The notes beneath the pieces are model-generated. The model saw only the letters and a program-made list of their open reading frames with translations, was not told where the DNA came from and did no database searches. Source: Dyadobacter fermentans DSM 18053 (GTDB lineage Bacteria > Bacteroidota > Bacteroidia > Cytophagales > Spirosomataceae). Taken from it: a DNA stretch of 64,000 nt. A program made the translations under genes and the position numbers. Positions 27,750-36,477 of the stretch are shown here, piece after piece. The stretch spans positions 6,903,791 through 6,967,790 of the forward strand of contig NC_013037.1 of assembly GCF_000023125.1 (NCBI RefSeq). The letters are read 5' to 3'. Position 1 is the stretch's first letter. Each line of letters begins with the position of its first letter.

Positions 27750-28373
27750 TTATTTGATGCTGGCCTCGGTGTGCTCCCGGGCGAAGTTTTTTTCGCCGGC
27801 GCTGATCGCGATCGCCAGGTGGTTGTTGATCGGTGGGATGGGGCAGTTGTAACCCGCGCTGTATGCGCAATACGGATTATAGGCCTTGTTAAAGTCGAGA
27901 ATGCAGGTGCCGTCTTTCAAATCGGTCGTTTTCAGGTCGAGGTAGCGGCCGCCACCGTACGTCTCCGAACCGTTTGTTCTGTCTTTGAAAGGCACAAAGA
28001 GATAATCCTTGTACTTGGCAAGCTGTTGCAGGCTGAGGCTCCGGTAAACGGTCAGCTTCTGCTTCCGGCCATTCACTTTGAATTTCAGTACGCCATATTT
28101 AACGTAAGTTTTGTTCATGCCGCTGTAAGTCGGCATTTCGAACGATTTGCCTTTGGCCTTCTCGAAACGGGCTTCTACGCGGTACGACGAATCCGGCTCG
28201 TAAAATTGCAAGTAGGGCAGGTCCGCCGCTTTGAGCGGGGAATTGTCGGAATGCAGGAACTCCTCCTTGTAGTGTTTCCTGAATTTATTAGTCTCTTCGG
28301 TGAAAGTTTGTGCCTGAGATCCTGACGCCGCGACCAATACTACGAACAGTGTGCTTAAAATAATCTTCATCAT
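27750..28373 (-). CDS. DUF1684 secreted protein
   Basis: Protein of 207 residues with a signal peptide ending near SQAQ. The C-terminal signature GGGRYLDL, LDFNKAYNPYCAYS and CPIPPINNHLAIAI is diagnostic of DUF1684. The conserved cysteines and the NPYC motif suggest a metal- or ligand-binding site, but no activity is known to me. Either of the two adjacent Met codons (28373, 28370) could start it. It lies downstream of the collagen-like lipoprotein gene but is separated from it by a terminator hairpin, so it is probably expressed separately. Confidence 0.85.
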   Translation of the reverse strand: MMKIILSTLFVVLVAASGSQAQTFTEETNKFRKHYKEEFLHSDNSPLKAADLPYLQFYEPDSSYRVEARFEKAKGKSFEMPTYSGMNKTYVKYGVLKFKVNGRKQKLTVYRSLSLQQLAKYKDYLFVPFKDRTNGSETYGGGRYLDLKTTDLKDGTCILDFNKAYNPYCAYSAGYNCPIPPINNHLAIAISAGEKNFAREHTEASIK

Positions 28374-28385
28374 AGGGATAAAAAG

Positions 28386-28410
28386 AAATCCGGTAATTTT
28401 TACCGGATTT
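28386..28410 (-). terminator. Terminator of the collagen-like lipoprotein gene
   Basis: A 10-bp perfect inverted repeat (AAATCCGGTA / TACCGGATTT) with a 5-nt loop. On the minus strand it is followed by TTTC then a T run, 45 bp after that gene's stop. Confidence 0.7.
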
Positions 28411-28454
28411 TATAAAAATTATTCCAGAAACCCAAGAGGCCGGGAACTTTTCAA

Positions 28455-28988
28455 TTACTTAGCAGAAATTTTCTTCACTTTCGACTCGTCGATGTTGAAT
28501 GCCTTCACCACCGATTCGTAGCTGTTGTAATCCACCTCGCCGTTGGTTCGCGACAGGAAGTCGGCAGGCACCACTATCACGCGGAACTCGAAACCGCGGG
28601 TCCAGTCGGTAGCAAGCTGAGCTCTTGGGACGTTTGAGTCGAGGAAAATCTCCATATCCTTGTCGGTACGGTCGAAATTGTAGGTAACGATGAGGCCATT
28701 GTTCCCAAATGCCGTTTGCGGTAGCGGGCGGTAGGCTTTGAGGCCGCCCTGATCATTCCAGTAGACATACACCAGCACCGCGTCGGAGGGCAGTACTTCA
28801 ATATCTTCCTGATCGAAATTGAGCGCGTAACCCCAATCATTTCCTGAGGTAAAATCAACATTGATAATGTCGAAGGTCTGCCCCAGTACATCACCTCCCT
28901 GTGGCCCCGGATCGCCTTTCGGCCCACGGCAGCTTTGGAATAATGCGACAACGGCAAGTAGCAGAAGGGGCAAGAGTTTTCTGTTCAT
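28455..28988 (-). CDS. Lipoprotein with a short collagen-like segment
   Basis: Protein of 177 residues starting at the ATG at 28988 (MNRKLLPLLLL). The lipobox LFQSC places the lipidated Cys at residue 20, and a collagen-type Gly-X-Y run GPKGDPGPQG follows immediately. The remaining ~145 residues are mostly predicted beta with no domain I recognise. The protein is anchored in a membrane, probably the outer one; the collagen-like stretch is only about three triplets, so a stem or linker rather than a full triple helix. A longer frame from 29048 would bury the signal peptide and is rejected. The 267-bp gap upstream (28989-29255) shows no other gene. Confidence 0.8.
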   Translation of the reverse strand: MNRKLLPLLLLAVVALFQSCRGPKGDPGPQGGDVLGQTFDIINVDFTSGNDWGYALNFDQEDIEVLPSDAVLVYVYWNDQGGLKAYRPLPQTAFGNNGLIVTYNFDRTDKDMEIFLDSNVPRAQLATDWTRGFEFRVIVVPADFLSRTNGEVDYNSYESVVKAFNIDESKVKKISAK

Positions 28989-29255
28989 GACTTGTGAGTA
29001 ATTTGATTTGAGAAATCTGTTAAAATTTGTGATTAGATAATGATGCAATTATAAAGTTTAAATCCCGATCGGGCATTAACCTTTATTAACTAAAAAATGC
29101 CGTTCCATACTTCAAAGGCAAGCATACTCTGGAACTGAGACCGCTAACACATTATTGTATTTTAAATCGTAAAATCGCTTGCGTAGATATCGTATCCGTG
29201 CTACTTTTCCCGAAACAACGCGTTCACGAATCAATCAACATTAAAAGAAACAACG

Positions 29256-29678
29256 ATGATTAACCGTAAAGCAACAGCCATTTGGAAAGGTACCGGCAAG
29301 GAAGGTACAGGTACGATCAGCACGCAGAGCACAGTTCTCGAAAATACCCAGTATTCTTTCAACACACGTTTTGCCGAGGGTAAGGGAACAAACCCCGAAG
29401 AACTGGTTGCCGCTGCACATGCGGGCTGTTTCGCCATGAAACTGAGCTTCGAACTGAATGCGGCCGGTTTCACTGCCGACGAATTGAATGCAACTGCCAC
29501 TATCTCACTCGACCCCGCACAAGGCAAGATCGTGAAAAGCGCGATCGAGCTGAAAGCACAGGTGCCAGGTATCAGCGCCGAGCAATTCGCGCAGGTGGCC
29601 GACAAAGCGAAGAAAGAATGCCCGATTTCGCAGTTGCTTAACACCGAAATTACATTGAACGCCGAGCTGGTTGGCTAA
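29256..29678 (+). CDS. OsmC/Ohr-family peroxiredoxin-like protein
   Basis: Protein of 140 residues. OsmC proteins reduce organic hydroperoxides with a Cys pair. The two catalytic cysteines are C58 in HAGCFAMKL and C122 in KKECPISQLL. The spacing and the TNPEELVAAAHAGC block place it in the OsmC rather than the Ohr branch. It is followed by a hairpin overlapping the tail of the convergent hemW gene. Confidence 0.9.
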   Translation: MINRKATAIWKGTGKEGTGTISTQSTVLENTQYSFNTRFAEGKGTNPEELVAAAHAGCFAMKLSFELNAAGFTADELNATATISLDPAQGKIVKSAIELKAQVPGISAEQFAQVADKAKKECPISQLLNTEITLNAELVG

Positions 29679-29702
29679 TCGCCATTCAACCGATTCACTA
29701 TT

Positions 29703-29736
29703 TCGCCATGCTGCCTGTAGTGTGGCGATTTTTTTT
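29703..29736 (+). terminator. Terminator of the osmC-like gene
   Basis: A short stem TCGCCA/TGGCGA is followed by eight T residues (29729-29736). It overlaps the last bases of the convergent hemW gene. Confidence 0.6.
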
Positions 29737-30859
29737 AATCTATAAAAAGATCGCTCGAAATGCGGTCGGCGAAGAGTTTGCCGGCTTCCGTGAGCCGCAA
29801 TGTACCAGAATCTTCCCTTACCCAGCCTTTCCGGATCATTCCGTCCAGTTGCCGCCGGTGTTGCGCTGCGAATGCGCCGTTTGATAATTCGTGCAGTTTT
29901 TGCAAATCTACACCCCATATCGTGCGCAGGCCGGTGAGCAGATATTCATTGGTATTATCGGCGCCCGTGAGCGTTTCCACAGTGGCTGGAATGATGCCTT
30001 TTTGCAGCGCATCGAGGTATTTGGCATTGTGTGAAACATTAAACTCACGTGTGGTGCCATTGTACGAATGCGCGCTTGGGCCTACGCCCAGGTAAGGGTG
30101 TTGCTTCCAGTAAGAGCTGTTATGGCGGCTGTAACGGCCGTTTCTCGCGAAATTAGAGATCTCATATTGCTCATATCCTTCGCCACAGAGAGAACCTACC
30201 AGCATTTCAAATTGCTGCGCCGCATATTCTTCCTCAATCGGCTTGATCTTCTTCTTTTTCAGCCAACTACCAAATGCCGTTTGCGGCTCGATCGTGAGAC
30301 AATATGCCGAAATGTGGGGCACATTCAATGCAAATGCCTGGGCCAGATCGGCGTGGAGAATGTCATGATTTTCAGAAGGAATGGCGTAAATAAGGTCTAT
30401 CGAGATGTTGTCGATCCCTGCATTCTGCGCAATTTTCACGCATTGTTTGGCTTCCAAAGCGGTATGCGCGCGGTTCATAAAGCGCAAATGCGGCTCGTGA
30501 AACGACTGGATGCCGATGCTCAGGCGGTTAATTCCCGCCCTGGCAAACATTGAAAGACTGGCAGCGTTCAGGTCGTCGGGATTCGCTTCCAGTGTGATTT
30601 CCGCGCCAGGCGCTACCCTGAAATGCCGGTGTACCGTGTCAAGCAGCAAATGCAGCTCCGCTTCGTCGAGCATAGAGGGCGTGCCGCCGCCGAAGTAAAT
30701 CGTTTCCATATCCCCGTCCGGCAAATAGGACTTCCGCAGCACGATCTCCCGCGCAATCGCCTCTGCCATTGCCCGTTTTTGGGTGGTATTGGTGCTGAAA
30801 TGGAAATCGCAGTAATGGCAAGCCTGTTTGCAAAAAGGGATATGGATGTATAAATGCAT
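29735..30859 (-). CDS. hemW: HemW heme chaperone / radical SAM protein
   Basis: Protein of 374 residues. Radical SAM CxxxCxxC motif at C10, C14 and C17 (CKQACHYCDF), then the GGGTPS SAM-binding motif. The HemN-type C-terminal domain follows, with YEISNFARNG and GVGPSAHSY. HemW proteins lack coproporphyrinogen oxidase activity and are heme chaperones, which the length and N-terminus favour over HemN. The start at 30859 shares one base with the stop of the upstream TonB receptor (TAATG), indicating translational coupling. Confidence 0.9.
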   Translation of the reverse strand: MHLYIHIPFCKQACHYCDFHFSTNTTQKRAMAEAIAREIVLRKSYLPDGDMETIYFGGGTPSMLDEAELHLLLDTVHRHFRVAPGAEITLEANPDDLNAASLSMFARAGINRLSIGIQSFHEPHLRFMNRAHTALEAKQCVKIAQNAGIDNISIDLIYAIPSENHDILHADLAQAFALNVPHISAYCLTIEPQTAFGSWLKKKKIKPIEEEYAAQQFEMLVGSLCGEGYEQYEISNFARNGRYSRHNSSYWKQHPYLGVGPSAHSYNGTTREFNVSHNAKYLDALQKGIIPATVETLTGADNTNEYLLTGLRTIWGVDLQKLHELSNGAFAAQHRRQLDGMIRKGWVREDSGTLRLTEAGKLFADRISSDLFID

Positions 30860-32931
30860 TATCTTGAATTTTTCTGCCACTCCCAGCCGATCTTCACGCC
30901 GGCCCAGAGGTTGTTTTTCGGAGCGCTGTTGAAATAGCGGTTACCGAATGCGTTAAGGTCGTAGCCGAGGCTGTAAATGCCCGCATTGACTTTCTCCGCA
31001 GACGCCGACAGCTCGCTGTAAAAATGTTGTCCCCAGCTTTTCTTCCAGCTCACGCGAGCCGCCCATTGGTTGTAGGCAGTGTTTTTAACCGTATTCGCAT
31101 CGTTGAGATAGAACGAATCGCCGTGCTGGTAGGTAAGAAATGCCGAAACGCCATATTTAAGCAGCACATCGAGCCCGGTGGATTGGGAAAAACGCGGAAT
31201 GCCGGGAATGAGTTTCCCGCTCAGGTCGGCGTCCGCCTGCTGGAATTCCTCGTAAGTGTATTTCGTGTATGTGCCCGAATTCCAGAGTTTCAGCATCACC
31301 GACAACTGCGGGTTCGAGAGGATGTCCCAGCCGATGGTCCATTCCACAGCGCGCTGTTTCGTTTTACCCGCATTCACAAAATATTCGGCACCCGACTCGT
31401 CCAGCCGGCGCACGATCGCGTCCCGAAGCCCGAAATGGTACAAGCTGATTTCCCCCGAAATCACTTTTCCAGCTTTACGAATGCCGATCTCGGTATTGTT
31501 GCCCTTCTCGGCTTCCAGGTCCTTGCGGAATCCCCCGGCCGACGGGCGCACCTCCTGCAAGGTAGGAGGGGAGAAACCGCCGCTGTACGAGGCCGTAACC
31601 GACCAATTGCCCGCAATGATTTTGTTGGCCGCGAAGCGCGGGATGAATATGCCGTCGAACGTCTTCTGATCTTCATTATAAGGCAGCGGGAAGTAGCGTT
31701 CGTATTTGTACTTGGAAGTGTTGTAGCTTAAACCGGCGCTCAATGTCAGGTCGGTGAGCAGGACGGCTTCCAGCTGGCTGAACACGGAAAGGTTGCTTGT
31801 GCGGATATCCTCCGTGGTTTGCTGCTTGTCGGCCACACCGCCTATGTTGTCATAGTTGCGCTGCGCCGACTTGCCGTACTGCCATTCGAAGCCGCTTGTC
31901 CAGTTCGTTTTTACATTGCCCCATTCCGATTTATGCTGCCAGATATTCCTTCCGCCGATGCCGTTCTCGTCACGCTTTTCGAAGTTGGAAATGAATGGGT
32001 TGGCAAAGTCCGTGAATGTGAGGTACAATGCGGTAGATTGTGTCCAGCTGTCGGATAATGGCAGCACGTAATTTCCGCCGAGTAATGCCATTCTGGTGTA
32101 AATGGCGGCCTTTTGCGCTTCGCTGCCCGGTATGGTCGGGGTGGATTGGCGGGCTAGGCGGGGATTGGACTGGTATTGTGCGAGGTTAATGCCTCCCGGA
32201 GTTTGGTAGTACAAATCGGAGTACATTCCCAGCAGCGAGAGCGTGCCTTTTTCTCCGATATTGGAAGTAGAAGTAAACCGGATCGCGTCGCGGACCATGT
32301 TGCTGTGGTTTCGGTAGCCATCCTGCTCGCTATGGCCATACTGGATCGACATTCCGCCGACCTGCAAGGTAGAGTTGCGGCTGTGAAAGCCATATTTACC
32401 AAAGCTCACACTCTGTTCAGCTCGGTTTTGAAACTCATTGTCCGGCCGGCTTTGCATAAGCACCACTCCGCCCGTGCCCGCTCCGTAAATGCTGCTTCCG
32501 GGGCCTTTAATGATCTCCATGCTCTGGATAGCGCCATAATCGACGGAATTCAACGGTGTATTGCCGCTCGCGTCGGTGAATGGAATGCCGTTCCAGTAAA
32601 ACTTTACATTGCGCACCCCAAACGGCGAGCGGATCAGGCTTCCCCGCACCGAAAACCGGTAACTGCCCGGCGAGCGCTCATCCATGCGCACGCCCGGGAT
32701 GGTATTTACCGCGTTAGCCCAGGTGTAGTTGGAAAACCGGCTAAGCGAACGCGGGCTCAGCATGCCTACCGTGGCAGTGGTGGAAAGCGGGTCTTTATCC
32801 GATTCAAATGCGTGTACGGTGATTTCGCGTAGCTCGCGGGCTTGGAGCGAGTCGCTTTGGGCCATCGCCGGGCCGGTGTCGTTGAGGATGATGAATGCAG
32901 CCATAAGGCCGGTAATAGAGATTTTGAGCAT
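30859..32931 (-). CDS. TonB-dependent outer-membrane receptor, possible heme or iron uptake
   Basis: Protein of 690 residues from the ATG at 32931 (signal peptide to AMAQ). A plug domain (~35-160) contains TIPGVRMDERSPGSYRFSVRG and IIKGPGSSIYGAGTGGVV, the hallmarks of siderophore/cobalamin-type receptors. The barrel has the FSPPTLQEVRPS segment and ends in a Trp-containing C-terminus. The FecA-type build rather than SusC-type suggests uptake of a metal chelate or heme. Its stop codon overlaps the hemW start by one base, which ties it to heme handling; the ligand is an inference. Confidence 0.85.
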   Translation of the reverse strand: MLKISITGLMAAFIILNDTGPAMAQSDSLQARELREITVHAFESDKDPLSTTATVGMLSPRSLSRFSNYTWANAVNTIPGVRMDERSPGSYRFSVRGSLIRSPFGVRNVKFYWNGIPFTDASGNTPLNSVDYGAIQSMEIIKGPGSSIYGAGTGGVVLMQSRPDNEFQNRAEQSVSFGKYGFHSRNSTLQVGGMSIQYGHSEQDGYRNHSNMVRDAIRFTSTSNIGEKGTLSLLGMYSDLYYQTPGGINLAQYQSNPRLARQSTPTIPGSEAQKAAIYTRMALLGGNYVLPLSDSWTQSTALYLTFTDFANPFISNFEKRDENGIGGRNIWQHKSEWGNVKTNWTSGFEWQYGKSAQRNYDNIGGVADKQQTTEDIRTSNLSVFSQLEAVLLTDLTLSAGLSYNTSKYKYERYFPLPYNEDQKTFDGIFIPRFAANKIIAGNWSVTASYSGGFSPPTLQEVRPSAGGFRKDLEAEKGNNTEIGIRKAGKVISGEISLYHFGLRDAIVRRLDESGAEYFVNAGKTKQRAVEWTIGWDILSNPQLSVMLKLWNSGTYTKYTYEEFQQADADLSGKLIPGIPRFSQSTGLDVLLKYGVSAFLTYQHGDSFYLNDANTVKNTAYNQWAARVSWKKSWGQHFYSELSASAEKVNAGIYSLGYDLNAFGNRYFNSAPKNNLWAGVKIGWEWQKNSR

Positions 32932-33164
32932 AAGGTTTAGGGAGTATATCAATAAAATACAAATCTGATCATAAAAGCCAACAGTTTCAATAGTCGTCCT
33001 ACCTGCTTAACCGGGCCGCCTGGTGCGAAGTTCAACGACTTCACGCTGCATGAGAAGATTTTTCTACAAAAAACAGGCCGGAAGCGCTTCTGGGAAGTGG
33101 TAGGGTTTTTGCTTGATCACTTGCAAATCACACAATTTCTGAAACCAACTTAATACCCAAAAAC

Positions 33165-33623
33165 ATGAAAAAGATCACCTGGATTGTTGCTTCCATGCTA
33201 CTGGTTGGCTCACTTTCATTGACCAGCTGTTCCGACAAAACCAAAGACTCCGCACAGGAAACTGTCGATGAAGCCAAAAACGATATGGACGAAAACGTGG
33301 CCGATGCCAAAGCCGATATCAAAGAAGCCGGGCAGGATTTTAAGGCCAAAGTGAAAGAAGATAAGGATGAACTGAAAAAAGATATCGACGACGCGATCGG
33401 CAAGCTGGACCGCAAAATCGAGGAGGCCGACGCTAAAATGGAGAAGGCTGCCGACAAGGAAAAAGCCAAATGGCGTGACCGCAAAAAAGAGCTGAATGCC
33501 GAGAAAGAAGAGCTGCAAGCGTCTTGGAAGAAGGCTGAAAACGAAACCGCCGAAGAGTGGGACGAGTTTAAAGCCAACACCAAAGAGAAGATCGCCAAAG
33601 TGAAAGCGGATCTGAACGACTAA
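33165..33623 (+). CDS. Small coiled-coil lipoprotein
   Basis: Protein of 152 residues. Signal peptide with lipobox LTSC (lipid Cys near residue 22), then a long, highly charged Lys/Glu/Asp helical region with heptad-like spacing to the end (for example EEADAKMEKAADKEKAKWRDRK). No enzyme motif. Such Lys/Ala/Glu-rich helical lipoproteins are widespread in Bacteroidota and often stress-related, but a function cannot be assigned. It is followed by a perfect hairpin terminator. The 233-bp gap upstream (32932-33164) holds no gene. Confidence 0.8.
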   Translation: MKKITWIVASMLLVGSLSLTSCSDKTKDSAQETVDEAKNDMDENVADAKADIKEAGQDFKAKVKEDKDELKKDIDDAIGKLDRKIEEADAKMEKAADKEKAKWRDRKKELNAEKEELQASWKKAENETAEEWDEFKANTKEKIAKVKADLND

Positions 33624-33650
33624 TAAATTAATGAGGGTTATGGAATAATT

Positions 33651-33681
33651 CAAAAATGCTCCGGTTTTCGGAGCATTTTTG
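33651..33681. terminator. Bidirectional terminator
   Basis: A 13-bp perfect inverted repeat (CAAAAATGCTCCG / CGGAGCATTTTTG) with a 5-nt loop, lying between two converging genes; the 3' end touches the stop of the CtlX gene. Confidence 0.85.
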
Positions 33682-34638
33682 TTATCTGGCGGGCAAATGG
33701 ATCTCGGTCATCATGCAGCGCGCCGAGCCGCCGCCATTGCCTTCGATCACCGAAAGATCGGTGTGCAGCAGGCGGGCGTAGTCGTCGAGGCGGTCTTTCT
33801 GGCGCGGTGTGAGCGATTCGTAGGCCTGTGTGGACATGACGAGAAACTTTTCGCTCGTTCCGTTCCGCACCATCAGCATATTCCCCGCGAAATGCCGCAT
33901 TTGTTCCAGTGATATTTCAACCACATCCTTGTGGGTTTCTTCCAACACCGACCGCACCATAAACCGCTCGTCGGGATCTTTGATCGCTTCCAGGCACACC
34001 ACCGCAAAAATGTCGCCCACGCACATGAGCACATTGGTATGGTAAATGGGCTTATTATGCTCGTCGGAAGCCGAAAACGCGACGACCTCGTAGCCCATCG
34101 CATCGGCGAAAGCATTGAGCACCTCCTTGTGGGTGCGCGGCGAGAGGCATGCGTAGGCGATTTTGTACCGCCGGTCGAAAACCATGCTGCCGGTGCCTTC
34201 GAGAAATTTGCCTTGCTGTTCGAAATGGGTGAGGTCGATGATTTCTTCCACTTTGAAATCACCGGCCAGCGAGTCGATAATGTCATGGCGGCGTTCGAGC
34301 CGGCGGTTTTCGGCCATCATCGGGTATAGCACCACTTTGCCGCTTTGATGAAACGACACCCAGTTGTTGGAAAAAACAGCGTCGGGGCGGTGCACATCGT
34401 CGGTATCGTCGAAAATATGCAGTTCCAACCCGGCTTTTTCCAACTGATCGATCATCAGGTCGAACTCTTCGCGGGCGATTTCCTGGGCCGTGTCTTTGGT
34501 CTGTTGCGCGAACGACTCCTGCTGAAACTCGTTGCTTCCGGCGGTTTCCTCATTGAAACCGAACCGCACCGGCCTGATCATCATGATCCGCGACGTGGAC
34601 TGCGGCTGGATTTGAGCGGATGAAGTAATGACGCGCAT
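33682..34638 (-). CDS. ctlX: Citrulline-utilisation hydrolase CtlX-like, guanidino-modifying enzyme superfamily
   Basis: Protein of 318 residues of the arginine deiminase/amidinotransferase (pentein) superfamily. The N-terminal TSRIMMIRPVRFGFNEETAGSN is the CtlX start. FSNNWVSFH, EGTGSMVFDR and HTNVLMCVGDIF carry the Asp/Glu/His positions, and the nucleophile Cys is in GGGSARCMMTEIH near the C-terminus. The family name implies citrulline hydrolysis; I infer this from family similarity. It lies 116 bp downstream of an arginine-deiminase-like gene on the same strand. Confidence 0.85.
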   Translation of the reverse strand: MRVITSSAQIQPQSTSRIMMIRPVRFGFNEETAGSNEFQQESFAQQTKDTAQEIAREEFDLMIDQLEKAGLELHIFDDTDDVHRPDAVFSNNWVSFHQSGKVVLYPMMAENRRLERRHDIIDSLAGDFKVEEIIDLTHFEQQGKFLEGTGSMVFDRRYKIAYACLSPRTHKEVLNAFADAMGYEVVAFSASDEHNKPIYHTNVLMCVGDIFAVVCLEAIKDPDERFMVRSVLEETHKDVVEISLEQMRHFAGNMLMVRNGTSEKFLVMSTQAYESLTPRQKDRLDDYARLLHTDLSVIEGNGGGSARCMMTEIHLPAR

Positions 34639-34754
34639 AGGAGTATCTGGTATGATGTAAATGGATGGTCGGAAGAAAATGTCATGTATCGTGCTGTATG
34701 CAATTTACGATTCTGACGGCTCGATTACAACACAAAATTGCCTCATTGAGCACT

Positions 34755-36221
34755 TTAACCGCGCAACAACGGCATACTCATGCAATGCGAGCCGCCGCGT
34801 GCCCGCGAGAGCTCGGCCGAAGGTAAGGTAATGAACGTGTCGGTCAGATCTTCAGGTGACAGCTCGTTGTGTTCGAATTTTTCGAGAAGCCTTTTGGCTG
34901 TGATCACTTTAAATCTTTCTTTTTTGAATGCTTCGAGCGTTTTGTCGTTGCGGTCGTAGCCGATTACCACGCCGTCGCGCAGGGCGAGGAGGTTGCAGGA
35001 GTCAGTCCATTGCTCGCGCTCGCCATATGGAAATTCATTTCCGCCGGAATAAATGAAGCGGATGGGGCCGGTTACGCCCAGGTCAATCCTACTGATTTCC
35101 GTGAGCAGGTCTTCCAGGTTGTCGATCTCACGCGGCTGCTGTTCCTGGCCTTTCTCAAACTGCAAAATCCGGAACTCCTTATTCGCATCCGCGGGGCCGA
35201 AGAAATGCAGCACATCTTTTTTCCGGGCCTCGTCGCCCAGGCGTGCGAGCGTACCCAGGAGAACCCACACATCCCTCTTTACCTGCGTGAAAATGGTGTC
35301 GATATGCATGTAATCCCGTTTTTTAGGGATTTTGATAATGGTAATCTTCTGTACCACATTTTTTTCAAACAAAACCTTCATCACCTGCTGCGCCGCGTAA
35401 ATGGACGTTCGCTCGCTGCAACCGATCAGCAAATGCCCCGGCGCGACCATCATCACGTCGCCGCCTTCGAGCGTGCAGCGGTGGTAATCGCTGGCTTTCT
35501 CATCGTCCGGGAGCAGGAAATGCCGCTCGTTTTCAGGTATTTCAATGATATTTTGCCTGATGTGCGAAAACATGGGGTGGTAAAAAAACACGAACTGCGC
35601 AAGGATCGATTCGCGCGTACGGGCATTCTTGGCAGGTTTGTTCAGCAGAATGTGGTCGTTGATCACAATGCCGATGTCCCGCGTGAAGATCAGGTTGGGC
35701 AGCGGCGCGAAGAGCATTCGCTGGTCGGAGCAGGAGCCCGAAATGAAGATCCGGGCCAGCTCGTGGGCGTCGAATTTCCCCAACTCTTCCTGAACCTGGT
35801 ACGAACAGCGCTCGATGCCGCAAATGGCGGCGGTGAGCTTAATGCGCGTGCTTTCTTCTTCGAGGATTTCACCCAGTAGTCGCTGGATATCCACCACACA
35901 GTCGGAAGCGAAATATTTGTCGGTGCCGGGGATGAAAAACGATCGGGTAGGGTCGTCGTTGATCGCGGCGAGCTTGCCTTTGATCTTATCCGGGTCGAGG
36001 AAATAGAGGAGGAGTTTTACATAATAATCATACTCTTTCCTGCGCATGGTGTCCAGGTGCACAATGTCCTCAAAAAGCCAGTCCTGGGCTTTGCTGGGAA
36101 CAACTTTGCCCAGGCCGCGGTCGGGACTGTGTATCAAAAGCCTTTTCAGGGTGCCTGTTTCGGAGGATACGCCCACCGAAATTCCGGGTATGGAAGGCGC
36201 GGGTGCGGGGTTGTTAGCCAT
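34755..36221 (-). CDS. Arginine-deiminase-family protein
   Basis: Protein of 488 residues from the ATG at 36221 (MANNPAPAPS); the frame extends to 36344 but without protein-like sequence. Superfamily motifs in order are LIFTRDIG (substrate Asp), TLEGGDVM (Glu/Asp), YMHIDTIFT (catalytic His) and ARGGSHCMSMPL (nucleophile Cys). It is about 80 residues longer than classical ArcA, with an N-terminal helical region (~60-200), so it may not be a plain arginine deiminase. Arginine-to-citrulline conversion followed by citrulline hydrolysis by the adjacent CtlX is a plausible pathway, but no ornithine transcarbamylase or carbamate kinase genes are near. Confidence 0.8.
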   Translation of the reverse strand: MANNPAPAPSIPGISVGVSSETGTLKRLLIHSPDRGLGKVVPSKAQDWLFEDIVHLDTMRRKEYDYYVKLLLYFLDPDKIKGKLAAINDDPTRSFFIPGTDKYFASDCVVDIQRLLGEILEEESTRIKLTAAICGIERCSYQVQEELGKFDAHELARIFISGSCSDQRMLFAPLPNLIFTRDIGIVINDHILLNKPAKNARTRESILAQFVFFYHPMFSHIRQNIIEIPENERHFLLPDDEKASDYHRCTLEGGDVMMVAPGHLLIGCSERTSIYAAQQVMKVLFEKNVVQKITIIKIPKKRDYMHIDTIFTQVKRDVWVLLGTLARLGDEARKKDVLHFFGPADANKEFRILQFEKGQEQQPREIDNLEDLLTEISRIDLGVTGPIRFIYSGGNEFPYGEREQWTDSCNLLALRDGVVIGYDRNDKTLEAFKKERFKVITAKRLLEKFEHNELSPEDLTDTFITLPSAELSRARGGSHCMSMPLLRG

Positions 36222-36428
36222 AAATGAAGTGTTTGGAACGTATCGGCGCAAAGTAAATGTTTCCGGGCGAATTAAAAACCGGCATTCTTCAACCCGTTTA
36301 TTCTCTGACCGTTTAAGGGATAAATTCCTTCCCTGCGGGAACATCCTGTCCTATAAAAAGGTTGTACAAAATGAGTGGCCCGCCGTTTAAGACTCTGACG
36401 CTCATTTTCATTTACGGCTAATGCGTAT

Positions 36429-36436
36429 TACTTTTG
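36429..36436 (+). promoter_or_regulatory. -7 promoter element of the suf operon
   Basis: TACTTTTG followed by C matches TAnnTTTG. It lies inside the longest sufC reading frame (which opens at 36421), so the true start must be further downstream; the ATG at 36478 leaves a leader of about 35 nt. Confidence 0.55.
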
Positions 36437-36477
36437 CGGGAAATTACCACGAACTATCTTTTAAGTATAAATCAGTT

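Noticed and set aside
36249..36256. A promoter for the arginine-deiminase-like gene
   Set aside because: Minus-strand TTACTTTG differs from TAnnTTTG at one key position and has no clear -33 element.
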